A DNA stretch of 35,047 bases, from positions 1-35,047 of the forward strand of contig PLON01000022.1 of the NCBI GenBank assembly GCA_003142095.1, in the 5' to 3' direction. Each line of letters begins with the position of its first letter. Position 1 is the first letter of the stretch. The stretch comes from Acidimicrobiaceae bacterium. GTDB lineage: Bacteria > Actinomycetota > Acidimicrobiia > Acidimicrobiales > RAAP-2. Shown piece by piece: positions 15,914 through 23,037 of this stretch. The translations under genes were made by a program, and so were the position numbers. Below the pieces are notes generated by a model. That model searched no databases, had not been told where the DNA came from, and saw only the letters and a program-made list of their open reading frames with translations.

Positions 15914-16452
15914 GTGAAGAGAAGGTCATCTTGGCTGGCGGCTGCTTTTGGGGAATGCAAGACCTCATTCGTAAGCGCCCCGGCATAATCTCAACCCGAG
16001 TAGGTTACGCCGGCGGAGACGTGGCGAACGCGACGTACCGCCGCCACGGTACCCACGCCGAAGCAATCGAGATCACCTTTGATCCGAGCGTGACGTCGTA
16101 CCGTGAGATTCTCGAATTCTTCTTCCAGATTCACGACCCGACGACGGTGAATCGCCAGGGCAACGACGTCGGTACGAGCTACCGCTCCGCGATTTTCTAT
16201 CTCAACGACGAGCAACGAAAGGTCGCGGAGGACACCATTGCGGACGTTGAGGCGTCGGGAATTTGGCCCGGCCAAGTCGTGACCGAAGTCGCGCCTGCGG
16301 GGCCGTTCTGGGAGGCCGAGCCCGAGCACCAGGACTATCTGGAGCGCTACCCCAATGGCTACACGTGCCATTTCCCTCGACCTGGTTGGGTCTTGCCGCG
16401 TCGACGGGACTCGACGTCCACGAGCTCGACATCAACCCCCGCGTCAAACTGA
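15910..16452 (+). CDS. msrA: Peptide-methionine (S)-S-oxide reductase MsrA
   Basis: This 180-residue enzyme reduces the S form of methionine sulfoxide. The catalytic motif GGCFWG is near residue 10-15 (here followed by MQ rather than the common xE). Further family motifs are [44 protein letters not shown] (conserved block about 75-97) and [19 protein letters not shown]. The C terminus carries a short Ser/Thr-rich tail of no obvious function. It starts with GTG inside the msrB stop, so both stereoisomers are repaired by a coupled pair. Confidence 0.95.
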   Translation: MSEEKVILAGGCFWGMQDLIRKRPGIISTRVGYAGGDVANATYRRHGTHAEAIEITFDPSVTSYREILEFFFQIHDPTTVNRQGNDVGTSYRSAIFYLNDEQRKVAEDTIADVEASGIWPGQVVTEVAPAGPFWEAEPEHQDYLERYPNGYTCHFPRPGWVLPRRRDSTSTSSTSTPASN

Positions 16453-16515
16453 TCTCGACGCCGTCACGCTGACTACGGATCGTTAGCGCGGCGGCCAAAG
16501 GTGTCGGCGCCGTTG

Positions 16516-17763
16516 CTACCGAGCGCTGGATGCCGCCGGTTGTGGCGAGGAACCGCTGGGCGACGGGTGTGGGGTCTTGCTCAGTGAGTCGATCACGGCG
16601 AGTCCGGTCGCGACGATCGCGATCGCTGCGCCCAGTACGCAGACGCCCGTCCAGTGAAAGTGCTCATAGGTCATACTGCCGAGCCACGAGCCGAGCGCTC
16701 CACCAACGAAATAGCAGACCATATACGCGGAGTTGATGCGGCTGCGAGCGTGAGGGGCGAGTCGATAGATCAGGGACTGGTTCGTCACATGCAGACCCTG
16801 AACACCGATGTCCAAGAGAAGAATTCCCACAATGATCATCGCCAAGTTGTGGCGGCCCCACCACAGCGCCAGGAACGAAACGGCTATCAACGAGGTGAAC
16901 ACCAACGTGGTGGGCTTCGTCCAGCGACGGTCCGCCCAGCGCCCCGCGAAGTTGGCGCAGAGCGCCCCGGCGGCACCAATGAGGCCGAAGAGCCCGATGG
17001 TGAGGTCGTTGTAGTGGTACGGAGCGCCACTCAAGAGAAACGCCATCGTCGTCCAAAAGACGCTGAAGGCGCCAAAGGAGAGCGCGCCGAAGACGCCGCG
17101 GCGACGAAGGAGTGCCTCGGTCATGAAGTAGTGCACGGCGCTCGCGAGCAGCGCCCTGTAGCGCACGTGCGGACGCTCGACCTCGTGGGGCAACAGACGT
17201 TGTAGGACAACGGCGAGAATCAAAGTCATCAGCGCCGCAATGACGTAGACCACGCGCCAACTGGACAGTTGCGCGATGACGCCCGACACCGAGCGCGCGA
17301 GCAGGATGCCGAGCAAAAGCCCGCTCATCACCATTCCGACGACGCGACCCCGTTCGTGGTCGTCGGACAGTGACGCAGCCATAGGAACTAACAGTTGCGC
17401 GGCCACGGAACCCAATCCCACGATGAACGTGATTGACACGAGAACCGTCACGCTCGGCGCGAATGCGGAGATGACAAGACCGACAAAAGTAATCATTAAC
17501 ACAGAGGGAACGAGCCAGCGCCGAGGAAGTATGTCACCGAGGGGGAGTATGAAGGCGAGACCGATCGCAAAGCCAATCTGACCGAACGTGACAATGAGCC
17601 CGACGGTGGCGGAACTTGCGTGAAACGACTTGGCGATGCTGCCTAGGACGGGCTGGGAATAGTAAAGATTTGCCACCGAAATACCACACGCCAAAGCGAA
17701 AAGGAACACGAGAGCCCGGCTGAGCCGCTTTTGAGGGATGGCTACGGGGGCGATATCGGACAC
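16516..17763 (-). CDS. Major facilitator superfamily transporter
   Basis: The 415-residue protein has about twelve hydrophobic helices. The loop after helix 2 is GDILPRRWLVP (G-D-x-x-x-R-R, the MFS motif A variant), and a central basic loop, RRLLPHEVERPHVRYRALL-like, separates the halves. NLYYSQPVLGSIAKSFHAS in helix 1 is typical of the YnfM/arabinose-efflux-like group of drug or sugar exporters. The GTG start has AGGAGG four bases upstream. On the minus strand TGCTATAGT (an extended -10; TATAGT at 17791-17796) fits its promoter. The divergent TetR gene is the likely regulator. Substrate unknown. Confidence 0.88.
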   Translation of the reverse strand: MSDIAPVAIPQKRLSRALVFLFALACGISVANLYYSQPVLGSIAKSFHASSATVGLIVTFGQIGFAIGLAFILPLGDILPRRWLVPSVLMITFVGLVISAFAPSVTVLVSITFIVGLGSVAAQLLVPMAASLSDDHERGRVVGMVMSGLLLGILLARSVSGVIAQLSSWRVVYVIAALMTLILAVVLQRLLPHEVERPHVRYRALLASAVHYFMTEALLRRRGVFGALSFGAFSVFWTTMAFLLSGAPYHYNDLTIGLFGLIGAAGALCANFAGRWADRRWTKPTTLVFTSLIAVSFLALWWGRHNLAMIIVGILLLDIGVQGLHVTNQSLIYRLAPHARSRINSAYMVCYFVGGALGSWLGSMTYEHFHWTGVCVLGAAIAIVATGLAVIDSLSKTPHPSPSGSSPQPAASSAR

Positions 17764-17838
17764 AAAACCTCCTGCAATTGGACGCTCTTCACTATAGCAG
17801 AATTACTGAACGATGCGTACATGAACTAGAGTTTGAGG
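17764..17838. promoter_or_regulatory. Divergent promoter region of the MFS and TetR genes
   Basis: This short region must serve both genes. The minus strand has an extended -10 box TGCTATAGT (TATAGT at 17791-17796) for the transporter. The plus strand has TAGAGT (17827-17832) six bases before GTG 17839 for the regulator. An imperfect repeat AACT-AG-AGTT (17824-17833) overlaps the latter, but is too short to call an operator firmly. Confidence 0.5.
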
Positions 17839-18438
17839 GTGGCCGATGAGATCTCCGTACGTGCGCGCCCTGGACGTCCGCGTAGCGAAGCGGTTCGTCT
17901 CGCAATTCTCGACGCGACGGCGGATCTTATGCTGGAGTACGGATTTTCTGCGACGACCATTGAAGCCATTGCTGCGCGGGCGCGAGTGAGCAAGGTGACC
18001 ATTTATAAGTGGTGGTCCAGCCGCGGCGCCGTCGCCATTGACGCGTATTTTCATCGCTTTCGAGAGACGAGCGTCTTTCTCGATAGCGGGGACGTCGTGA
18101 CGGATATCACGGCCCAAATTCTCTCCGTGATTGAGACATTTCGTGGACGGGCGGGCCAAGTCATGGCCGAACTTCTCGGTCACGCCCAATCGGATCCAGC
18201 GCTTGCCGAGATGTTGCGGGTTCGCTGGTTGCAGCCTCGACGCGAGGCGGCGTCCGTGGTCTTACAGCGAGGAATCGATCGAGGAGAGATTCGTAGCGAT
18301 GTCTCTCTGCCGGTCTTGATGGATGAGTTGTACGGGCCGGTGTACTACCGCCTCATGGCGCGACACGAGCCTTTGAGTGACGCCTTCGCTCATGAGTTGG
18401 TCACCAACACCCTGCGTGGTGTGAGGCCAGACTCGTGA
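17839..18438 (+). CDS. TetR family transcriptional regulator
   Basis: The 199-residue product (from GTG 17839) has the TetR DNA-binding domain near the N terminus: ILDATADLMLEYGFSATT, then TIEAIAARARVSKVTIYKWW, a classical helix-turn-helix. The C-terminal region (about 75-195) is helical and would bind a ligand; MAELLGHAQSDPALAEM and LMDELYGPVYYRLM match the TetR_C_16/AcrR-like pattern. TTG 17833 is an alternative start. I prefer 17839 because TAGAGT lies six bases before it, as in other leaderless genes here. It probably represses the divergent MFS exporter and itself. Confidence 0.9.
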   Translation: MADEISVRARPGRPRSEAVRLAILDATADLMLEYGFSATTIEAIAARARVSKVTIYKWWSSRGAVAIDAYFHRFRETSVFLDSGDVVTDITAQILSVIETFRGRAGQVMAELLGHAQSDPALAEMLRVRWLQPRREAASVVLQRGIDRGEIRSDVSLPVLMDELYGPVYYRLMARHEPLSDAFAHELVTNTLRGVRPDS

Positions 18439-18479
18439 AGTTGCTTCGACCTCATTGTTTTCGTAGTCAGTCAACGTAA

Positions 18480-18515
18480 AAAAATGGCGTGCCTCAAATA
18501 AGGCACGCCATTTTT
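18480..18515. terminator. Bidirectional rho-independent terminator
   Basis: A perfect 14-bp stem (AAAAATGGCGTGCC and its complement) has an 8-base loop TCAAATAA at 18494-18501. T-runs follow the GC stem on both strands: five T on plus, seven A on plus forming T on minus. It lies between the convergent TetR gene and the secreted-protein gene and should end both. Confidence 0.92.
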
Positions 18516-18530
18516 CTGTTGGGGAACTCG

Positions 18531-19160
18531 TTACGACGGCTGACCCGGGTGGGTTGGGGGAGCGCCGAGAACTTCGAGGGCGGTGCTGCGCACCACGATC
18601 GCGTTACCGACGGCGAGCTCGTACGTGAGTCGCGCCGCACGACGGTCCCACGCAGTAGTGGCGGTCGAAATGGACTGCGAATACACCGTCTGCGCCGCAA
18701 CAATGGACGCGCGGAACGCCACGTTGGCGGCCTGAATACCTTCAACGTAGGCCGTGCCGTTGTAGCCAGCGGGCGGCGACGGGGGGTCACCGGCCGCGGT
18801 GATGGCGGCAATGCGGGCATTCAGGTCCGTGACCAGTGACGCCTCAAACGCGGCTCGCGCAGCCTGGTGTTCCGCGGGCGTTGTCGCAACCGCCTGGGCG
18901 GTTAGAAATGCCGCGCGCGACGTGTCCACCGATGCGCGGTAGGTCAAGCGAATTGACCTCAGCCCGTCGACGTAGGCGACCCACGTTTTGTGCCACGTGA
19001 CCCAAGCCGTTGCAGCGGCTCTGGCCGAGACTCCGGCGGTCGTCGTGGTGGCGGACGTCGAGGTCGTCGTCGAGTCGGCAAAGGCGACCGCCGGCGCGCT
19101 GACGCCCATGGTGGCAACGAGTGCAATCGCGGCGATGGATTTGACGCTTAATGTTTTCAT
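18531..19160 (-). CDS. Secreted protein with internal duplicated helical repeat
   Basis: The 209-residue product starts MKTLSVKSIAAIALVATMGV, a signal peptide ending near AFA-DS, then a Ser/Thr linker. The mature part holds two ungapped helical repeats of about 58 residues, beginning YVDGLRSIRLTYRASV and YVEGIQAANVAFRASI. They share YV(D/E)G, (Y/F)RAS(V/I) and an AAR block. The region is rich in Ala with regularly spaced aromatics, suggesting long helices. ATG 19160 is preceded by AAGGGAG; reading further upstream adds about 100 residues that look non-coding. I recognise no family. It is probably an exported structural or binding protein. Confidence 0.7.
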   Translation of the reverse strand: MKTLSVKSIAAIALVATMGVSAPAVAFADSTTTSTSATTTTAGVSARAAATAWVTWHKTWVAYVDGLRSIRLTYRASVDTSRAAFLTAQAVATTPAEHQAARAAFEASLVTDLNARIAAITAAGDPPSPPAGYNGTAYVEGIQAANVAFRASIVAAQTVYSQSISTATTAWDRRAARLTYELAVGNAIVVRSTALEVLGAPPTHPGQPS

Positions 19161-19311
19161 TCGGGTTCTCCCTTCAAGAACAATCACGACAGTAAGCAAT
19201 CGAATTGTGAGAGTGGTGTGAAGGAACTGTCGGATCACTGAGAGATACCTTCGAAATCGCTGGGAAGACGACCGCGCGAGTGCCCGATCTCGGGCTACCT
19301 CGATAACAGTG

Positions 19312-19548
19312 TTAGTGCAGTTGAACATGGCGATATCGATGTACGGCCACGAAGGACCACACGAGCTCCACCACGCCGAAGGGCCACGCCCCGGAGAGAA
19401 ATCCGTAGACGCTCGAGAGCACGCACCCGAGGGCGAAGGCCAGAATGAAAACGTGCCCACGTCGTTCGAGCGCGTACATCGCCATCATGAATGAGACGGC
19501 GCACACGCCGTAGATTGTGACGCCCAGTGTTGACATGGAGTCAGTCAA
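19312..19548 (-). CDS. Small membrane protein
   Basis: The product has about 78 residues (TTG 19548) or 74 residues (ATG 19536, MSTLGVTIYG). Two or three hydrophobic segments cover most of it: a first to about residue 25, a second FILAFALGCVLSSVYGFL, and a third WPFGVVELVWSFVAV. The pattern ALERRGHVFILAFALGC.LSS.YGFLSG.WPFG.VE.VW is one I associate with short conserved actinobacterial membrane proteins of unknown role. It is divergent from exonuclease III with little space between. No catalytic residues are evident. Confidence 0.65.
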   Translation of the reverse strand: MTDSMSTLGVTIYGVCAVSFMMAMYALERRGHVFILAFALGCVLSSVYGFLSGAWPFGVVELVWSFVAVHRYRHVQLH

Positions 19549-19614
19549 GCAGAGCTGGAGGCGTTTCGGGACCGTACGCGGCCCGGTGGCCGAACTCGTT
19601 GCTACATTTCAACG

Positions 19615-20412
19615 ATGAGATTGGTTTCCTGGAACGTCAATGGGATTCGAGCCGTATCGAAGAAGGGTCTGTTCGCCCCGTTCGTCGAAGAGTTGAATCC
19701 CGACATCATCTGTCTGCAAGAGACGAAGGCACAGCAGGCTCAGTGCGAGATAGACGTTGCGGGCTACGCCGAGCACTGGAGCTCCGCCGAGAAGAAGGGC
19801 TACTCCGGCACCGCCATCTTCTCGAGGGTGGAGCCGTTGACGGTCACGCCTGGTCTGCCGGACGCATCGATCACGAAGTTTGGAGTGGTCGGCGATCAGT
19901 TTGGAAACCCCAACACCGAGGGTCGCGTCCTGAGCGCCGAGTTCGACGATTTCTTCGTCGTTAACGTCTATACACCCAACGCGAAAGAGGATCTCGGACG
20001 TCTGTCGCTTCGTCATGTTCAGTGGGACCCGGCGTTTCTTCACCACGTCAAAGAGCTGGAGGTCATCAAACCCGTCATATTTTGCGGGGATCTCAACGTG
20101 GCGCACACCTCTGACGATTTAGCGAATCCGAAGACCAACGTCGGTCGCAAGGGCTTTACCAGTGAGGAGCGGGCGGGATTTCAAAACTATCTTGACGCGG
20201 GCTTCGTTGATACGTTTCGACTGTTTCACCAAGGGAACGGTCAATACACGTGGTGGTCGCACTTCGCCAATGCGCGCGAGCGAAACATTGGCTGGCGCAT
20301 TGACTACTTTCTCGTTTCACCCGCACTCGTGGAGCGAGTTATCGCGGCCGACATTCATCCGGATATTCTCGGCAGTGATCACTGTCCCGTGAGTCTCACC
20401 TTGAGCGACTAG
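19615..20412 (+). CDS. xthA: Exodeoxyribonuclease III
   Basis: This 265-residue AP endonuclease and 3'-5' exonuclease acts in base-excision repair. Motifs in order are WNVNGIRA (about 5-12), LQETKAQ (metal-binding Glu, about 34-40), GYSGTAIFSR, VVNVYTPNA, FCGDLNVAH (Asp/Asn of the active site), RNIGWRIDYFLVS and GSDHCPVSL with the catalytic Asp-His. The length is normal. The ATG has no Shine-Dalgarno site; TACATT ends six bases before it, identical in sequence and spacing to the box before the GNAT gene. It is a single gene. Confidence 0.95.
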   Translation: MRLVSWNVNGIRAVSKKGLFAPFVEELNPDIICLQETKAQQAQCEIDVAGYAEHWSSAEKKGYSGTAIFSRVEPLTVTPGLPDASITKFGVVGDQFGNPNTEGRVLSAEFDDFFVVNVYTPNAKEDLGRLSLRHVQWDPAFLHHVKELEVIKPVIFCGDLNVAHTSDDLANPKTNVGRKGFTSEERAGFQNYLDAGFVDTFRLFHQGNGQYTWWSHFANARERNIGWRIDYFLVSPALVERVIAADIHPDILGSDHCPVSLTLSD

Positions 20413-20415
20413 CCG

Positions 20416-20439
20416 CCGTCTCCACCCTGTGGGGGACGG
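20416..20439 (+). terminator. Terminator-like hairpin after exonuclease III
   Basis: CCGTCTCCAC at 20416-20425 can pair with GTGGGGGACGG at 20429-20439 with one G-U pair and one bulged base, leaving a 3-base loop. It lies four bases after the exonuclease stop and before the convergent gene ending at 20479. No T-run follows. Confidence 0.4.
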
Positions 20440-20478
20440 ACGCGGGGGACGACTTGCGACGACGCCGCGAGTTCTGAT

Positions 20479-20970
20479 TTAGGAGTTCGCGCGAGCGAGA
20501 GGATCAATGTTGGCGATCGTGTCTCGCAGTGCGCTCGAAAGGTTCGTGTGGTTACCGGGGTTGAAAATTGGCCCCGAGCCGTCGCGCAGGAGCGATAGGG
20601 CCATGGCCACGCCACGCACCCGAGGCAGCGGCCCTTCGAGGGCATTCGCGAGTTCGCGGATCTCCGGTTCGGCCGAAAGAACGCGGCGCCGCTCGAAGCG
20701 CACGACGGGATTGAACGGCGAGAAGGGTACGTGAGCTTGGAGTGCGAGGTCGAGCCAACTTTTCGCAACCGTGTGGCGAAGAGAAGGAGACGCCAGCTGT
20801 TGAGCACGCACGCTCAACACGTCGCTTGCCGCGGGGTCGTCGCCGGAGGCCAACTTGGTGTCGAGCGACGGCGCACGCACTCGCGCAACAACGCGTACCC
20901 AGGGGGTCGCGAACGGGAGTTCTCGGCGATGTGATCCGGCGGCGGAACTGGACATGTATTCGTTCGTCAC
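20479..20970 (-). CDS. Hypothetical protein
   Basis: The 163-residue product starts at GTG 20970 (MTNEYMSSS), chosen because AAGGAG lies five bases before it; an upstream in-frame start at 20997 adds nine residues. The sequence is basic, with alternating helical segments (VLSVRAQQLASPSLRHTVAK, EIRELANALEGPLPRVRGVA). I see no signal peptide, membrane helix or known motif. The C-terminal half is reasonably hydrophobic and could form a small globular helical domain. It is divergent from the metallo-hydrolase gene. Function unknown. Confidence 0.6.
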   Translation of the reverse strand: MTNEYMSSSAAGSHRRELPFATPWVRVVARVRAPSLDTKLASGDDPAASDVLSVRAQQLASPSLRHTVAKSWLDLALQAHVPFSPFNPVVRFERRRVLSAEPEIRELANALEGPLPRVRGVAMALSLLRDGSGPIFNPGNHTNLSSALRDTIANIDPLARANS

Positions 20971-21088
20971 GGCATCTCCTTGGGGGTACGTCCACAAACC
21001 AGTTTCGCGGGAGGTTTATTACAACGTTCTTAAAAGGCGCTGGGAACTCGTCATAATTTCTTCACGCGCGAGCACGATAGAAAGGATC

Positions 21089-21865
21089 ATGCGTATTCGC
21101 GGGTTCTGTTGTGGGTGGCTCGAGATGGACCGGGCCGGGCTGATCAGCGGCGATGAAGGTACGATGCGAATCCCAATCCCCGCGTACCTCATCGAACACG
21201 CGGGCTTGACCATTCTGTTCGACGCGGGCCTACCGCCCGAGCTTCGAGATAGCGACTCCGAGCGCGCGAGAGAGATCGCTCCGTTTTTCGGTTGCGACCT
21301 GCCTCCGGGCACCAACCTCGTGGAAAGACTGCGCTCGTGTGGGATTGAACCAGGCGACGTTGACATGGTCGTACTCAGTCACATGCACTTCGATCACGTC
21401 GGGGGAAGTTCTCTCGTTCTCGACGCCGAACTAGTCGTCCAGCGCGCCGAGTGGGAGGCGGCCGTGGCCGACGTGGCGGGGGACCAGTACATGAGAGCCG
21501 ATGTGGACGTCGAGCGACCGCGACGACTGCTCGACGGCGAATGGGACATCTTTGGTGACGGGCGGGTCGTCGTGACCGTAACGGTCGGTCACACTGCGGG
21601 CCATCAATCGCTTCGGATCATCACTGACGACCCTCGTGAACTGATCCTTTGCGGCGATGCGTGCTACTTGCGTCGCTCGCTCGATACTCGCTCGCTCCCG
21701 ACTTCCTCCTTTGACGCGTCGGCCCAACTCGCTGGACTGGAGTGGCTCGACGAGCGCGAGCGCTCGGGGGCTCGCCTCGTCTTCGGCCACGATCCGAGCC
21801 AGTGGCCAATGGACCTTGCAGACGATCGCGTGATCGAACTGACGAGCATCCACGCAGATGGTTGA
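21089..21865 (+). CDS. Metallo-beta-lactamase fold hydrolase, N-acyl-homoserine-lactonase-like
   Basis: The 258-residue product has the zinc-binding motif HMHFDHVGG (H98, H100, D102, H103), a third histidine in VTVGHTAGHQS, the bridging aspartate in LCGDACYL, and a last histidine in VFGHDPSQW. Together these form the two-zinc site. The opening RIPIPAYLIEHAGLTILFDAG resembles AiiA-type lactonases that open homoserine-lactone signals, but other lactones or esters are equally possible. ATG 21089 follows AAAGGA; longer upstream reading runs antisense through the neighbouring gene. Its end overlaps the kinase start by eight bases. Confidence 0.85.
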   Translation: MRIRGFCCGWLEMDRAGLISGDEGTMRIPIPAYLIEHAGLTILFDAGLPPELRDSDSERAREIAPFFGCDLPPGTNLVERLRSCGIEPGDVDMVVLSHMHFDHVGGSSLVLDAELVVQRAEWEAAVADVAGDQYMRADVDVERPRRLLDGEWDIFGDGRVVVTVTVGHTAGHQSLRIITDDPRELILCGDACYLRRSLDTRSLPTSSFDASAQLAGLEWLDERERSGARLVFGHDPSQWPMDLADDRVIELTSIHADG

Positions 21866-22631
21866 GGACGTCCGGGAACCGATCGATCTCTCGAGCGCGC
21901 GGCGAACGGCGCGTGAGCTCGCTCGCGAGTGGGGTCTCGAACTCGGCGAACCGTTTGCACTGAACTACGCGTCATTTGTCGCACCCACCAGCGATGGTCG
22001 GGTCTTAAAGGTGGCATCCGACGGTGACGACGAGTCCTTGCACGAGCCCGATGCGCTGGAACTCTGGGGCGGCGATGGAGCGGTGCGCGCCTTTCGTCGC
22101 TCGGGTAGGGCGGTGCTGGAAGAGCGGGCGGATCCCGGTGACGACCTTTCTGTTTGCAGTGAGGACGACGGAACCGCCATCGCGGTGGCGCTCGTGCAGA
22201 AGTTGTGGCGTCCGGCGACCACGCCCTTTCGCTCCGTTGAGCCGGACGTGGAGAGGTGGCTCGACGAAGCCGAGCGCGAGGGCAGTGAGCTCGCCCCTCT
22301 CGCGCGCGAACTGCTCGACGTAGTTGGAGTCAACGCCGAATGGGTTGTGCACGGAGATTTCCACCACCACAACATTCTTCGCCACGGTGAACGATATGTC
22401 GCCATTGATCCGAAGCCCTACCTCGCGGACCGCGAGTACGACGTTCCCTCGTTTCTTTGGAACCCCATGGACAATCACATGACCGATCGAGCGCAGACCG
22501 AACGCCGCATCGCCGCGTTTGTGGCGAGCGGACTTGACGACTTCAAAATTCGCGCGTGGAGCATTATTCGCGGATCGTACCTTCGTCGCGAAGAGCATTT
22601 CGTCACCGCTCTGCGCGCCCTCGTTGATTAA
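21858..22631 (+). CDS. Aminoglycoside/hydroxyurea phosphotransferase-like kinase
   Basis: The 257-residue product resembles the APH(6)/streptomycin-kinase and hydroxyurea-resistance family. The catalytic loop is VVHGDFHHHNIL (about 167-178, HGDxHxxN with the catalytic Asp), followed by the metal-binding AIDPKPYLADREYDV. VLKVASDGDDE near residue 50 carries the ATP-binding lysine. It could phosphorylate an aminoglycoside or another small hydroxylated molecule; homology alone does not prove resistance. The eight-base overlap with the lactonase-like gene means the two are co-transcribed. Confidence 0.8.
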   Translation: MVEDVREPIDLSSARRTARELAREWGLELGEPFALNYASFVAPTSDGRVLKVASDGDDESLHEPDALELWGGDGAVRAFRRSGRAVLEERADPGDDLSVCSEDDGTAIAVALVQKLWRPATTPFRSVEPDVERWLDEAEREGSELAPLARELLDVVGVNAEWVVHGDFHHHNILRHGERYVAIDPKPYLADREYDVPSFLWNPMDNHMTDRAQTERRIAAFVASGLDDFKIRAWSIIRGSYLRREEHFVTALRALVD

Positions 22632-22699
22632 AAGTGAAGAATCGTGCGTAAAACCGCATTTCATTGCGAGGGTGTCGCACAGTTAAATGAGCTGTTGAC

Positions 22700-23016
22700 T
22701 CACTCGTGAATCGCGACGATGTCAACCGAGATCTCCTGCTCGATGTGTTCGGAGCGAGGAGGTGCTCGCACGTTCTTCACGCGCATGAGAATGCCGACGA
22801 GGTGCGTCGCCACGAGAATTTCGAAGAACTTGTGTCAGACACCGATTCACGGGAGAGGGCCGATATTCCTCTCGGGAAAACGCGCGGTACACTCCGGCAA
22901 CGGCTTGAGGCGATAGACGTTCTCCATTGCCGCGACGTAGCGGAGGACCTTCAGGTGTTCGAAGTTGTACCGACAGAGGTAGCGATGACGACGCCCCGAA
23001 GTGAACAGCGCGAACC
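22700..23016 (-). pseudogene. Possible decayed reading frame with two in-frame TGA codons
   Basis: On the minus strand one frame reads protein-like sequence (including RYNFEHLKVLRYVAAMENVY and, later, KFFEILVATHLVGILMRV). It is broken by TGA codons at 22847-22849 and 22835-22837 and ends at TGA 22700-22702. No start codon opens it; the first ATG is at 22927. The regular use of G/C at third positions suggests former coding. I recognise no family. It fills most of the 406-base gap between the kinase gene and the GH65 gene. Chance is the alternative explanation. Confidence 0.35.
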
Positions 23017-23037
23017 TCGCGCACGGTCGTTTGCGAC

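Noticed and set aside
19282-19295. Short palindrome GCCCGA-TC-TCGGGC
   Set aside because: It is too short and lacks a T-run; it could be chance, and I could not link it to a promoter or terminator.
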